Positions 1-10,075 are shown, numbered from the stretch's first letter. The stretch: 64,000 nucleotides of DNA from Bacteroides ovatus (GCF_001314995.1 NZ_CP012938.1:4650001-4714000); one strand, 5' to 3'. The notes: generated by a model from the sequence alone, not told the origin. Made by a program: numbers and translations.

Positions 1-2649
1 GATGCTGCTGATATCTGGATTCGTGGTATTTCCACTCCCAACACTTCTTCTCCGCTGGTATTGGTGGATGGAGTGGAACGTTCGTTCAATGACATTGATC
101 CGGAAGATATTGAATCGTTGACAACGTTGAAAGATGCATCAGCAACAGCTGTGTATGGTGTACGTGGTGCCAATGGCGTAATTTTGATTAAAACCAAACC
201 GGGAAAGGTAGGAAAACCGACAGTGAGCGCGGATTATTATGAATCGTTTACCCGTTTCACGAAGATGGTCGATTTGGCAGACGGTATCACTTATATGAAT
301 GCAGCCAACGAGGCAATGCGTAATGACGGTATTGCTACGAAATATACAGAAGATCAGATACGTAACACGATTGCCGGTAAGGATCCTTATCTATATCCGA
401 ATGTGGATTGGTTGAAAGAAATCTTTAATGATTGGGGACATAATCGCCGTGTGAATGTAAATGTACGCGGTGGTAGCGAGAAAGTCGCTTATTATGCATC
501 AGTCAGCTACTTTAATGAGACAGGTATGACGGTGACTGATAAGAATATCGACACCTATGATTCTAAAATGAAATATAGCCGTTACAACTTTACTACCAAT
601 TTGAATATCGACGTAACTCCTACTACTAAGGTCGAGATCGGTGCGCAAGGTTATCTGGGAGAAGGAAACTATCCGGCCATCTCTTCTGCCGATTTGTATA
701 ATGCGGCAATGTCTATCTCACCGGTTGAATATCCGAAGATGTTCTTTGTTAACGGAGAAGCCTTTGTGCCGGGAACTTCAACCAATAACAACTTTAATAA
801 CCCTTATTCACAGGCTACACGTCGTGGTTATGACAACCTGACGAAAAATCAGATTTACTCTAATTTGCGCGTCACACAGGATTTGGATATGCTCACGAAA
901 GGACTGAAACTGACTGCTATGTATGCATTCGACGTATACAATGAGATACATGTACATCAGGACCGTGCGGAGTCTACCTACAACTTCCTGGACACTAGTG
1001 TTCCTTACGATATGAATGGGCAGCCTATTCTGCAACGTATTTATGAAGGAAGTAACGTGTTAAGCTATACACAGGAAACGAGTGGTAACAAAAAGACCTA
1101 TTTGGAGGCTTCCTTGAACTATGACCGGACATTTAACGACGATCATCGTGTTAGTGCGTTATTCTTGTTCAATCAGCAATCCAAACTATTATATCCGAAA
1201 GGGACATTGGAAGATGCGATTCCGTATCGTATGATGGGTATTGCCGGTCGTGCCACTTATTCATGGAAAGACCGTTACTTCGCAGAGTTCAACATCGGTT
1301 ATAACGGTGCCGAGAACTTTTCGCCTAAACATCGTTTCGGAACTTTCCCTGCATTTGGTGTAGGATGGGTTGTTTCAAATGAGAAATTCTGGCAACCTTT
1401 GTCGAAGGCAGTTTCTTTCTTGAAGATACGTTATACGGATGGTAAAGTGGGTAATAGCGAAGTTTCCGACCGTCGTTTCATGTATCTGGATCAGATGAAA
1501 GAAAATGGAGACTATGGTTATAAATTCGGACCGAATGGAACTAAGTGGTCCGGTTATGAAACAGTGAATATGGCTGTTGACCTGATTTGGGAAGAATCTC
1601 GCAAACAAGACCTGGGTATTGACCTTAAGCTATTTAATGATGATCTGTCTATTGTATTCGACTTGTTTAAAGAACGTCGTGAAAACATCTTGTTGAAGCG
1701 TGAACATTCTATACCTTCATTCTTGGGATACAACACATCTGCTCCTTACGGAAACATCGGTATCATAGAAAATAAGGGATTTGACGGAACGATCGAGTAT
1801 AACAAGCGTATCAATAAAGACTGGGTAATTGCGCTTCGTGGTAATGTTACCTTTAATAAGGATAAATGGATTCAGGGAGAATTGCCGGAACAGAAATACG
1901 AATGGATGAACCAATATGGGCACAACATCAATGGAGTGAAAGGATATGTTGCCGAGGGGTTGTTCACTCAAACTGAAATAGATGATATGGCACGCTGGGA
2001 ATCTTTGTCGGATGCCAATAAAGCCATTACTCCCAAACCGTTTGCATCACAGTTTGGAACAGTGAAAGCCGGAGATATCAAATACAAGGATTTAAACAAT
2101 GACGGTCAGATAGACGCATACGACCAGACTTACATTTCTCGTGGGGATGTGCCGACAACTGTCTATGGTTTCGGATTTACAGTAGGTTGGAAAGACTTGT
2201 CTGTGGGGATGATGTTCCAGGGCGTAGCAGGAGCCGAACGTGTTTTGAACGGTAGCAGCGTTAATCCGTTTAATGGCGGTGGTGGTAGTGGTAACCTTTA
2301 CTCTAACATAGGCGACCGTTGGACAGAGGAAAATCCGGATCAGAATGCCTTTTATCCGCGTTTGTCTTATGGAAGTGAAACAACCAGTAATATTAATAAC
2401 TTCCAGAAAAGTACCTGGTGGGTACGTAACATGAACTTCCTGCGTTTGAAGACATTGCAGATTTCTTATAATCTGCCTAAACCCTGGGTGAATAAAGTTC
2501 ATCTGAAGAATGCGGCTGTATATGTAATGGGAACTAACCTGTTCACTTTGAGTCGTTTCAAATTGTGGGATCCGGAGTTGAATACCGATAATGGCGCTTC
2601 TTATCCGAATACGACTTCTTATTCAGTTGGTATTAATTTCACATTCTAA
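1..2649 (+). CDS. SusC-like TonB-dependent outer-membrane receptor (5' truncated by window)
   Basis: The reading frame is open from base 1, so the start codon, signal peptide, N-terminal carboxypeptidase-like domain and the first part of the plug lie outside the window. What remains starts inside the plug: the motif VYGVRGANGVILIKTK, typical of the SusC plug end, is followed by about 800 residues of alternating beta-strand sequence ending in a terminal phenylalanine (SVGINFTF), the usual beta-barrel C-terminus. In the SusC family this protein imports oligosaccharides through the outer membrane using TonB energy, capped by its SusD partner, which begins 11 bases downstream. The adjacent GH76, GH92 and GH125 genes suggest alpha-mannan oligosaccharides as cargo; that is inference from context. 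The TTG at 61 is not a start, since conserved plug sequence reads through it. Confidence 0.93.
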   Translation, partial: DAADIWIRGISTPNTSSPLVLVDGVERSFNDIDPEDIESLTTLKDASATAVYGVRGANGVILIKTKPGKVGKPTVSADYYESFTRFTKMVDLADGITYMNAANEAMRNDGIATKYTEDQIRNTIAGKDPYLYPNVDWLKEIFNDWGHNRRVNVNVRGGSEKVAYYASVSYFNETGMTVTDKNIDTYDSKMKYSRYNFTTNLNIDVTPTTKVEIGAQGYLGEGNYPAISSADLYNAAMSISPVEYPKMFFVNGEAFVPGTSTNNNFNNPYSQATRRGYDNLTKNQIYSNLRVTQDLDMLTKGLKLTAMYAFDVYNEIHVHQDRAESTYNFLDTSVPYDMNGQPILQRIYEGSNVLSYTQETSGNKKTYLEASLNYDRTFNDDHRVSALFLFNQQSKLLYPKGTLEDAIPYRMMGIAGRATYSWKDRYFAEFNIGYNGAENFSPKHRFGTFPAFGVGWVVSNEKFWQPLSKAVSFLKIRYTDGKVGNSEVSDRRFMYLDQMKENGDYGYKFGPNGTKWSGYETVNMAVDLIWEESRKQDLGIDLKLFNDDLSIVFDLFKERRENILLKREHSIPSFLGYNTSAPYGNIGIIENKGFDGTIEYNKRINKDWVIALRGNVTFNKDKWIQGELPEQKYEWMNQYGHNINGVKGYVAEGLFTQTEIDDMARWESLSDANKAITPKPFASQFGTVKAGDIKYKDLNNDGQIDAYDQTYISRGDVPTTVYGFGFTVGWKDLSVGMMFQGVAGAERVLNGSSVNPFNGGGGSGNLYSNIGDRWTEENPDQNAFYPRLSYGSETTSNINNFQKSTWWVRNMNFLRLKTLQISYNLPKPWVNKVHLKNAAVYVMGTNLFTLSRFKLWDPELNTDNGASYPNTTSYSVGINFTF

Positions 2650-2660
2650 ACAAAAAGATA

Positions 2661-4580
2661 ATGAAAAAATATAATTATATAATCGTTAGTTTGCTGGCGT
2701 GTCTCTTGACGACATCTTGTAATGACTATTTTGACCAGGTGCCTGATGACCGTTTATCACTCAAGGAGATTTTCACAACCAGAGATGGAGCCTTGCGGTA
2801 TCTTTCGAACGTATACACATTCTTACCGGATGAATTTAACCAACGTCAGGTGCATGAAACAAGTCTGTACCGTACTCCCGGTCCCTGGACAGGTTCCAGC
2901 GACGAAGCAGAGTGGACAAATGATAATAAAGGAAAATTGATAAATAACAACTCAATCGATGCTACCGAAGGAACGATGGTATTGTATCGCTGGAAGAGCT
3001 GGTTTTCAGGTATTCATGAAGCGGCAGTATTTACAGAAAATGTAGATCAGGCACCGCTGACTGTTACAGAAAGAAATCAATGGAAAGCGGAAGCAAGAGC
3101 TTTGCGGGCGATCTACTATTTTTATTTAGTACGTACTTATGGTCCGGTTCCTTTGCTTGAAAAGGACTTCCCGATGGATACTCCGAGCGATGAGTTGCAA
3201 CTCCCGCGTAATACGGTAGACGAGTGTTTCGATTTTATCGTATCAGAACTGAAAGGTGCGCAAAACGATGGTTTACTGGATGATGCTTCTACCGACAAAG
3301 TGTCCGGATATGGCCGTATTGATAAGGCGATTGCACAGGCGTTTATCATCGAGGCATTGACTTATCGTGCCAGCTGGTTGTTTAATGGAGAGTGCAATTA
3401 CTATTCTGACTTGGCTAATACGGACGGAACAAAACTGTTCCCTAACAAACCGGACGAAGCTACCAAACGTGCCAATTGGCAGAAAGTGATTAATGAATGT
3501 AACACTTTCTTCTCTAATTACGGAAGTCGTTATCATTTGATGTATACCAATAAGGACGGTGTTTCTGTTTCCGGTCCGGACTCGGAAGGCTTCAGCCCGA
3601 CGGAATCTTATCGCCGTGCAGTAAGAACCCTGTTTTCTGAAATGGGTAACAATAAAGAAATGATTTTCTATCGTTTGGATAATGCTGCCGGAACCATGCA
3701 GTACGACCGTATGCCGAATAGATCCGGTAATACGACCAACTATAGAGGCGGTAGCTTGTTGGGAGCAACCCAAGAAATGGTAGATGCCTATTTCATGTCA
3801 AACGGAGAATCTCCTATTTCCGGTTATAGTGCTGACGGAGTCACTCCGATTATCAACGAAAAATCCGATTATGTAGAAGAGGGAGTTTCTACAACAGAAT
3901 ACAAAGGAACAGACGGTACCTTATATGCACCGACAGGAACCAGAATGATGTATGTTAATCGTGAACCTCGTTTTTATGTAGACATTACCTTTAGTAATTC
4001 AAAATGGTTTGATGGAACAGAAGGCGATTATATAGTAGATTTCACTTATAGCGGAAGTTGTGGTAAAGAACAAGGTAGCAATGACTATACAAGTACAGGT
4101 TATTTGGTGCGCAAAGGAATGGATTCCGGCGACCGTAACCAGAATTTGGTTTGTGTGCTCTTGCGTCTGACTAATATTTATTTTGACTATATCGAAGCGC
4201 TTGCGCATGTCAGCCCGACTCATGAAGACATTTGGACGTATATGAACATGATCCGTAAGCGTGCGGGTATTCCGGGATACGGTGAAACAGTCAATCTGCC
4301 TAAACCGACTACAACGGAAGAAGTCATGGAGCTGATTCGTAAGGAGAAACGCATTGAATTGAGTTTCGAAAACTGCCGTTATTTTGATGTACGTCGCTGG
4401 GGATTGGTAAATGAGTATTTCAACAAGGCAATTCACGGTATGAATGTCAATTATGACGGAAATGAATTCTTCAAACGTACGGAGATTGTGAAGCGTATTT
4501 TTGACCGTCAGTACTTCTTCCCCATACCACAGGGCGAAATTGATATTGATAAAAACTTGGTTCAGAATACAGGATTCTAA
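2661..4580 (+). CDS. SusD-like surface glycan-binding lipoprotein
   Basis: This 639-residue protein begins with a lipoprotein signal (MKKYNYIIVSLLACLLTTSC) whose lipid-anchored cysteine is residue 20, followed directly by NDYFDQVPDDR, a typical SusD start. TPR-like helical segments follow (KAEARALRAIYYFYLVRTYGPVPL near residues 140-160). The C-terminal RagB/SusD signature is present: IRKEKRIELSFENCRYFDVRRWG and a final FFPIPQGEIDIDKNLVQNTGF-type ending. It sits 11 bases after SusC and both should form one complex, with SusD as the lid binding mannan fragments at the cell surface. At 639 residues it is somewhat longer than a typical SusD (about 500-600). Ligand assignment to alpha-mannan rests on the following genes. 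Confidence 0.95.
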   Translation: MKKYNYIIVSLLACLLTTSCNDYFDQVPDDRLSLKEIFTTRDGALRYLSNVYTFLPDEFNQRQVHETSLYRTPGPWTGSSDEAEWTNDNKGKLINNNSIDATEGTMVLYRWKSWFSGIHEAAVFTENVDQAPLTVTERNQWKAEARALRAIYYFYLVRTYGPVPLLEKDFPMDTPSDELQLPRNTVDECFDFIVSELKGAQNDGLLDDASTDKVSGYGRIDKAIAQAFIIEALTYRASWLFNGECNYYSDLANTDGTKLFPNKPDEATKRANWQKVINECNTFFSNYGSRYHLMYTNKDGVSVSGPDSEGFSPTESYRRAVRTLFSEMGNNKEMIFYRLDNAAGTMQYDRMPNRSGNTTNYRGGSLLGATQEMVDAYFMSNGESPISGYSADGVTPIINEKSDYVEEGVSTTEYKGTDGTLYAPTGTRMMYVNREPRFYVDITFSNSKWFDGTEGDYIVDFTYSGSCGKEQGSNDYTSTGYLVRKGMDSGDRNQNLVCVLLRLTNIYFDYIEALAHVSPTHEDIWTYMNMIRKRAGIPGYGETVNLPKPTTTEEVMELIRKEKRIELSFENCRYFDVRRWGLVNEYFNKAIHGMNVNYDGNEFFKRTEIVKRIFDRQYFFPIPQGEIDIDKNLVQNTGF

Positions 4581-4603
4581 ATACTGATTATAAAATAGAA
4601 ATT

Positions 4604-5926
4604 ATGATGAAACAATATATTTTCTCTGCAGTTTGTCTCATGTCCGGTGTCCTTTGTATGTCCTCTTGCAATGAGGATAAACAGGCAAAGCCATATACTC
4701 CGGATTACGAGATTGTACCGGAGTATACCAATGCGGATACCTGGACTGCCTATGAAGCATTTAATGATAACTTGCTGGACCCCGATAAGAACATTTATAA
4801 AACAAGTACCGCTTATACTGCTGCTACCGACCGTAATAACGGAGCTGCCGCTATCTGGTGCCAGCCGATCTATTGGGATATGGCCATGAACGCATATAAA
4901 CGTGCAAAAGCGGAAGGAGATACGGAAAGAGAAAACAAATACAAGCAGTTGTGTGATGATTTGTTTGCCGGAAATAAAGCACATTATGTAAACTTTGATT
5001 TCGACGATAATAATGAGAATACCGGCTGGTTTATCTATGATGATATACAGTGGTGGACCATTACTTTGGCACGTGCTTACGAATTATTTAAAGTGGAAGA
5101 GTATCGCAGTCTGGCAGAAGCAAGTTTTGCACGTGTATGGTACGGTTCTCCCCGCGTAGGTGATACGGGTTCTTATGCAGATCCTGAAAAGAATTTGGGT
5201 GGAGGTATGTTCTGGCAATGGCAGCCTATCGGCAATCCGAATGAAAATGCTGCCGGTGATGGTAAGATGGCTTGTATCAATTTCCCGACTGTGGTAGCTG
5301 CATTGACCCTTTATAACAATGTTCCTACCGATCGTGTGGCTGATCCGAATCCGGAAAGCTGGAGTAATAAGTACGGTGATTTTACCCGTCCGCATTATGA
5401 AACGAAGGAAGCTTATCTGGCAAAAGGAAAAGAAATCTATGAATGGGCTGTGAAGAATCTGGTAGACAGCAATACCGGAGAGGTTGCCGACAGCAAGCAT
5501 GGTGAAGGCAATCCGGCATGGTCGGACCATGTATACAATCAGGCCACTTTTATCGGAGCTTCATTATTGCTTTATAAAGCTACCGGTGAGAAAACATATT
5601 TGGACAATGCAATTTTAGGAGCTGACTATACAATGAATACCATGTCCGAAACGTACGATTTACTGCCGTTCGAGAGTGGCGTGGAACAGGGTATTTATAC
5701 CGCTATCTTTGCGGAATACATGGCCATGCTGGTAAATGATTGTGGCCAGACCCAGTACGTACCGTTCTTGAAACGTAACATTAATTACGGCTGGGCTAAT
5801 CGCGACCAGACACGTAATTTGTGTGGTGGCGAATATCATAAGGCACAGATAGAAGGTGCTACTATTGACAGCTATAGTGCATCCGGAATACCGGCATTGA
5901 TGTTGTTGTTTCCGGCAGATAAATAA
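4604..5926 (+). CDS. GH76 endo-alpha-1,6-mannanase, lipoprotein (probably surface)
   Basis: A 440-residue GH76-family protein. The signal ends in MSSC (Cys21 or Cys22), so it is lipid-anchored. The family's adjacent catalytic aspartates are visible at D146-D147 in GWFIYDDIQWWTI. Other family blocks are AAAIWCQPIYWDMAMNAYK, GMFWQWQPIGNP and ASGIPALMLLFPADK. GH76 enzymes cut the alpha-1,6-linked mannose backbone of fungal or mycobacterial-type mannan internally with retention. The gene lies 23 bases after susD, in the position usual for a surface endo-enzyme that makes fragments for SusC/D. Surface exposure is inferred from the acidic residues just after the lipid cysteine (NEDK). A second, signal-peptide-only GH76 lies at 8816. 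The first of two tandem ATG codons is used as start. Confidence 0.94.
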   Translation: MMKQYIFSAVCLMSGVLCMSSCNEDKQAKPYTPDYEIVPEYTNADTWTAYEAFNDNLLDPDKNIYKTSTAYTAATDRNNGAAAIWCQPIYWDMAMNAYKRAKAEGDTERENKYKQLCDDLFAGNKAHYVNFDFDDNNENTGWFIYDDIQWWTITLARAYELFKVEEYRSLAEASFARVWYGSPRVGDTGSYADPEKNLGGGMFWQWQPIGNPNENAAGDGKMACINFPTVVAALTLYNNVPTDRVADPNPESWSNKYGDFTRPHYETKEAYLAKGKEIYEWAVKNLVDSNTGEVADSKHGEGNPAWSDHVYNQATFIGASLLLYKATGEKTYLDNAILGADYTMNTMSETYDLLPFESGVEQGIYTAIFAEYMAMLVNDCGQTQYVPFLKRNINYGWANRDQTRNLCGGEYHKAQIEGATIDSYSASGIPALMLLFPADK

Positions 5927-5951
5927 TTGTAACCCATAAAAAAGAAGAATA

Positions 5952-7094
5952 ATGAATACGAAATATTCAAATTGGAAAATGTGGTATTATGTGTTATGCA
6001 TGGTACTGACACTTCAATTGGCGGCTTGTTCTGAAGAAACGCATGACGAGTATACTGCGGCTCCTGAAATAGAAGATACCTATATCGACCAACTGGATGC
6101 ATTGATTGCTGAAATGACCGATTTGCAGCAAAATTCAGACTACGGAGATAAGAAAGGACAGTACCCCACCGAAAGCCGGGCAATTCTGACAGATGCGATA
6201 GATGATGCCAATCGTGCGGTACTTTTAATCAAATATCAGCAACCCTCTCCGTCGGAAAGTGAGAAACAACGCTATGTGGCAGAAGCCAAGGCGTCTATGG
6301 AACAGTTCAAGAGTACGATCCGTACAGAAGACGCTGAAACAACACCGGCTGAACTGTTTGTGGACGGACGTGGTGATGGTGGTTCTTATATCGATTTCGG
6401 ACGTAGCGAAGAATATGTCAATTTCGGAACCGAAGGAAATCAAGCCTTTACTGTTGAGTTTTGGGTGAAAGTAACCAAAGGTGGTGGAAAAGACCAGAAT
6501 GTGTTCCTGTCAACTTACATGGGCGGTGACGGATGGCGTAACGGCTGGATGATGTACTGGCGTAATGCGGACGGTGGTATTTATCGTGCAACTTGGGGCG
6601 AAACAGGAGGAAATATCTGTGAACCGTCACTAAAGGCACCGGAAGATGGAGAATGGCAACATTTCTTGTTTGTGTACAGTGATAAAGGCTTGCCGGGCAG
6701 TCCGGAGCTTCGTGCGAAATTGTATGTGAACGGAGAAGTGAAAACAACCGAGGGAAGCGTGGGTAACAGGTTCTATAATTCGAGCAACTATGCCAACTAT
6801 AATGCACCGATGACCGCTTTCGGACGTTATATGCGTACTAGTGATAATCTGTTTGAAGAAGGCTTTGCCGGTTATATGAAAAAAATCCGTATCTGGAAGA
6901 GCGCAAAGGATAACGAATATGTTCAGAATTCTTATAACGGAACGGCTGAAGTGACGGGTAAAGAAGCAGATTTGGCGGCAGCATGGGATTTCATGACCAA
7001 ACCTTCCGGTTCGGGTAATGAAGTAATAGACCTGACAGGTCGTCATACTGCTAAGATTATCGGTACTTACGAGTGGCAACGTATTGTTGAATAA
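5952..7094 (+). CDS. LamG/concanavalin-like surface lipoprotein, probable mannan-binding protein (SGBP)
   Basis: A 380-residue lipoprotein (signal ends LQLAAC, then SEETHDE). Residues of about 40-125 form a predicted helical bundle resembling FIVAR/DUF4972-type modules, with the signature NSDYGDKKGQYPTESR. Residues of about 133-375 form a LamG-like jelly-roll (LFVDGRGDGGSYIDFG, NQAFTVEFWVKV, GYMKKIRIWKSAKDNEY). No catalytic residues are recognisable. Between the GH76 and a longer paralogue, it occupies the place of SusE/SusF-like surface glycan-binding proteins, so a mannan-binding role is likely but inferred. The start ATG is 25 bases after the GH76 stop. Confidence 0.82.
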   Translation: MNTKYSNWKMWYYVLCMVLTLQLAACSEETHDEYTAAPEIEDTYIDQLDALIAEMTDLQQNSDYGDKKGQYPTESRAILTDAIDDANRAVLLIKYQQPSPSESEKQRYVAEAKASMEQFKSTIRTEDAETTPAELFVDGRGDGGSYIDFGRSEEYVNFGTEGNQAFTVEFWVKVTKGGGKDQNVFLSTYMGGDGWRNGWMMYWRNADGGIYRATWGETGGNICEPSLKAPEDGEWQHFLFVYSDKGLPGSPELRAKLYVNGEVKTTEGSVGNRFYNSSNYANYNAPMTAFGRYMRTSDNLFEEGFAGYMKKIRIWKSAKDNEYVQNSYNGTAEVTGKEADLAAAWDFMTKPSGSGNEVIDLTGRHTAKIIGTYEWQRIVE

Positions 7095-7107
7095 TAATGT
7101 AAAAACG

Positions 7108-8583
7108 ATGAAAAACATGAAATGTTTAACTAATAAATGGAGAGAGGGAGCAATGCTCCTCTCTTTCCTCCTGATTTCTAGTCTGGCAGGGATATTTACC
7201 GCTTGTGACGATATTGAAGACGAGTATATGACAGATACACAATTAAGTATCTTACAGGAAAGCCGTGCGTCATTGAGCTATTTATTGAAGAATTCAACCT
7301 ACGGAACTGCTCCCGGGACATATCCTGAAACCGGAAAGGATATATTAAATGCTGCTATTACCGAGTTGGATGCACTGATAACACGGGTAGAAGCTGGTGA
7401 GGAACTGGATGAAACAACTTTGGAAACTGCTGTAGCAAAGGTAAATCAAGCGATTGACGAGTTTAAAAATTCAAAATATTACAATCTGTCTCCGGAAGCA
7501 CAGCAATATATCAATAATTTACTGGCTAAGGCGGATGAAATACTTGCAATCGTTAATGATGAAACGAAGTGGGGAAATCATCAGGGACAATATCCGGTAG
7601 AAAATAAGTCGGTTTTGGAGAGTGCAGCTAAAGATTTGGAAAGTCTGGCTGAAAGAATCAAATCCGGTTCCATCACAGATATGACGCAGGAGATTTATGA
7701 TGAGACTATTGCTGCTGCCGATAAGAAAGTAGAAGAAGTTGAAGATTCTGCATGGCCGGATAACAGTCAGATTACCTGGAATCTGTTTGTAGATGGAAAT
7801 GCCGGTTCCTATATAGACTTTGGTTATAGTGAGGATTATGTGAAGTTTGGAGAGGATGACAATCAGGCATTTACGATTGAACTTTGGGTGAATATCAAAG
7901 AATATTGCAATAAACAGGGAGAAGACAACTGTACTTTCCTTTCTACCATGACCAACGATCCTTATTGGAGCGGATGGCGTGCTCAGGATCGTACAAAGGG
8001 ATTGTTGAGAACAATGGTTGCTCACTGGCAAGATAATAATCACACAAATCCACAAGAATGGGAACCGGGATGGAAAAAGTCGGACAACTGGACCAAAGAT
8101 CGTTGGACGCATTATGCATTCCTCTTCAGGGATAAGGGATTGCCGGGATTTGATACTCCGACAGATGTGAAGTGTTATTCCATGATTGACGGTACGAGAC
8201 AGGGTGAAATCATTCGTGTGGGTGAGTCCTGGAGAACGTATATCAATGAACAATCTATAGCTAATAAGGTCCACATGACCGGATTCTGTATGATGGACAA
8301 TAATGGAAATCGTAACGAATGGTTCTCCGGTTACATAAAGAAGATCCGTATCTGGAAAACAAATCGGACAGAAAATCAGGTATATGCTTCTTATATGGGT
8401 AATGAAGAAGGTGTAAGTGCTGATAATCCGAATTTGGTAGAAGCCTGGGATTTTGAAGTGAAAGGTGATCAGCCTACTCAAAGTGCTACCAGCACAATAA
8501 CAGGTTTGAAAGGCCATACGGCAACATTAGTTGGTGATAACTGGCAATGGATTGAATCCACAGACATTACAGATAACAAATAA
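7108..8583 (+). CDS. LamG-like surface lipoprotein with two helical repeat modules, probable SGBP
   Basis: A paralogue of the preceding gene, 491 residues from the ATG at 7108. An upstream in-frame TTG at 7084 would overlap the previous gene and displace the signal peptide, so it is rejected. The signal runs through LLISSLAGIFTAC, then DDIEDEY. Unlike its neighbour it carries two tandem helical modules, each with the same signature (NSTYGTAPGTYPETGK and TKWGNHQGQYPVENK), followed by one LamG-like domain (NAGSYIDFGYSEDYVKFG, NQAFTIELWVNI, GYIKKIRIWKTNRTENQ). The extra module probably lengthens the stalk that holds the binding domain off the membrane. It is the last gene before a hairpin at 8622-8663. 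No enzymatic motif is seen; mannan binding is inferred from context. Confidence 0.8.
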   Translation: MKNMKCLTNKWREGAMLLSFLLISSLAGIFTACDDIEDEYMTDTQLSILQESRASLSYLLKNSTYGTAPGTYPETGKDILNAAITELDALITRVEAGEELDETTLETAVAKVNQAIDEFKNSKYYNLSPEAQQYINNLLAKADEILAIVNDETKWGNHQGQYPVENKSVLESAAKDLESLAERIKSGSITDMTQEIYDETIAAADKKVEEVEDSAWPDNSQITWNLFVDGNAGSYIDFGYSEDYVKFGEDDNQAFTIELWVNIKEYCNKQGEDNCTFLSTMTNDPYWSGWRAQDRTKGLLRTMVAHWQDNNHTNPQEWEPGWKKSDNWTKDRWTHYAFLFRDKGLPGFDTPTDVKCYSMIDGTRQGEIIRVGESWRTYINEQSIANKVHMTGFCMMDNNGNRNEWFSGYIKKIRIWKTNRTENQVYASYMGNEEGVSADNPNLVEAWDFEVKGDQPTQSATSTITGLKGHTATLVGDNWQWIESTDITDNK

Positions 8584-8621
8584 TTGTTTACCGGAATGAG
8601 TTTTCAATAGGTAGATTAAAT

Positions 8622-8663
8622 ATTCCCCTTATCTCTGTCATAAGGACAGAGTGAGGGGGAATT
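8622..8663 (+). terminator. Hairpin after first PUL block
   Basis: Inverted arms ATTCCCC-TTAT-CTCTGTC and GACAGAG-TGA-GGGGGAAT around a five-base loop. The hairpin lies 38 bases after the LamG-lipoprotein stop. It is not followed by a clean T-run, so it may slow or partly end transcription, or stabilise the upstream mRNA, rather than stop it fully. Confidence 0.5.
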
Positions 8664-8815
8664 ATTCTCCAATAACCCTTTATTAATCCTTTATTTTTAT
8701 TGTAGAAAAGTGTTTTGGTCTGTATTTGTTCTTTATTGAATAAATATTATCGTTTTTTTTCAGCTATTTCTGCAATCTTTGTAACAGGAAAAATACTATA
8801 AACTTATAAACTATC

Positions 8816-10075
8816 ATGAAAGGCAAAATTCTTTTAGCTCTGACACTACTATTGGGAGCATCAACTACTATATGGGCAGTCGGCAATTCAGGAAAAGCAA
8901 ACCAGAAGAAGCACGCATATACGAACGAAGATGTATGGGCAGCTTATGAAGGATTTAATAATACACTACTAGACTCCAATAAATATATTTACAAGACAAA
9001 TTCGTCCTATCCAAGTGCTGTTGACCGTGGCAATGGAGCAGCGGCTATCTGGTGTCAACCTATTTATTGGGATATGGCAATGAATGCTTATAAACTGGCA
9101 AAGGCACAGAAAGACAAAAAGAAAACGAATTACTATAAAACACTCTGCGAGAAAATATTCGCAGGGAACAAAGCGCAATATTGTCAGTTTGATTTTGATG
9201 ATAACAATGAAAATACCGGCTGGTTCATCTACGATGACATCATGTGGTGGACTATCAGCCTGGCACGCGGCTACGAACTTTTTGGAGTGGATGAATATCT
9301 GAAACTCTCGGAAGCTAGTTTCAAACGGGTATGGTATGGCTCGGAAAAAGTCGGTGATACCGGCTCGTATGACAAAGAAAACGGAGGTATGTTTTGGCAA
9401 TGGCAACCCATTCAAAATCCGAAACCGAATAAATTCGGTGATGGAAAGATGGCATGTATCAACTTTCCGACAGTTGTTGCAGCATTAACCCTCTACAATA
9501 ACGTGCCTGAAAATAGAAAAGAATCGACCGACAAACGGCCGGATTATCAGACGAAAGCTCAATATCTTGCCAAAGGTAAAGAAATCTATGAATGGGGAGT
9601 GGAAAATCTCTTGGATAAAGCAACAGGAAAGATTGCCGATAGCCGTCATGGAAATGGCAATCCCGCATGGAAAGCACATGTATACAACCAGGCAACCTTT
9701 ATCGGAGCGTCCATACTGCTTTATAAGGCGACCGGAGAGAAACGTTATCTGGACAATGCTATTCTGGCAGCAGACTATACAGTGAAAGATATGTCTGCAG
9801 AACATAAAGTGCTACCTTTCGAAGGTGGTATTGAACAGGGTATCTATACTGCCATCTTTGCGGAATATATGGCATGGTTGGTGTATGATTGCGGACAAAC
9901 CCAATATCTCCCGTTCCTGAAACGTACCATCAAAACAGGTTGGGCAAACAGAGATAAGACACGGAACGTATGTGGAGGCGAATACTATAAAAAGTTGCCG
10001 GAAGGTGCGGAAATCGACAGTTATTCTGCTTCCGGTATACCGGCATTGATGCTTTTGTTTCCGGCTAAGAAATAA
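8816..10075 (+). CDS. GH76 alpha-1,6-mannanase, probably periplasmic
   Basis: A 419-residue GH76 paralogue of the gene at 4604, sharing long blocks (IWCQPIYWDMAMNAYK, FDFDDNNENTGWFIYDD, ACINFPTVVAALTLYNNVP, DSYSASGIPALMLLFPAKK). The paired catalytic aspartates are D140-D141 in WFIYDDIMWW. Its N-terminus (MKGKILLALTLLLGASTTIWAVG) is a cleavable signal peptide without a lipobox cysteine, so it should be soluble in the periplasm. This fits the two-stage scheme known for yeast-mannan PULs of Bacteroides: one surface and one periplasmic GH76 acting on fragments of different size. It is preceded by a 232-base gap with a hairpin, so it may start a second transcript of the locus. Confidence 0.93.
   Translation: MKGKILLALTLLLGASTTIWAVGNSGKANQKKHAYTNEDVWAAYEGFNNTLLDSNKYIYKTNSSYPSAVDRGNGAAAIWCQPIYWDMAMNAYKLAKAQKDKKKTNYYKTLCEKIFAGNKAQYCQFDFDDNNENTGWFIYDDIMWWTISLARGYELFGVDEYLKLSEASFKRVWYGSEKVGDTGSYDKENGGMFWQWQPIQNPKPNKFGDGKMACINFPTVVAALTLYNNVPENRKESTDKRPDYQTKAQYLAKGKEIYEWGVENLLDKATGKIADSRHGNGNPAWKAHVYNQATFIGASILLYKATGEKRYLDNAILAADYTVKDMSAEHKVLPFEGGIEQGIYTAIFAEYMAWLVYDCGQTQYLPFLKRTIKTGWANRDKTRNVCGGEYYKKLPEGAEIDSYSASGIPALMLLFPAKK

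Noticed and set aside
7519..8517. 332-codon minus-strand ORF inside the LamG lipoprotein gene
   Set aside because: Antisense shadow; low-complexity Ile/Phe-rich translation with no recognisable domain.
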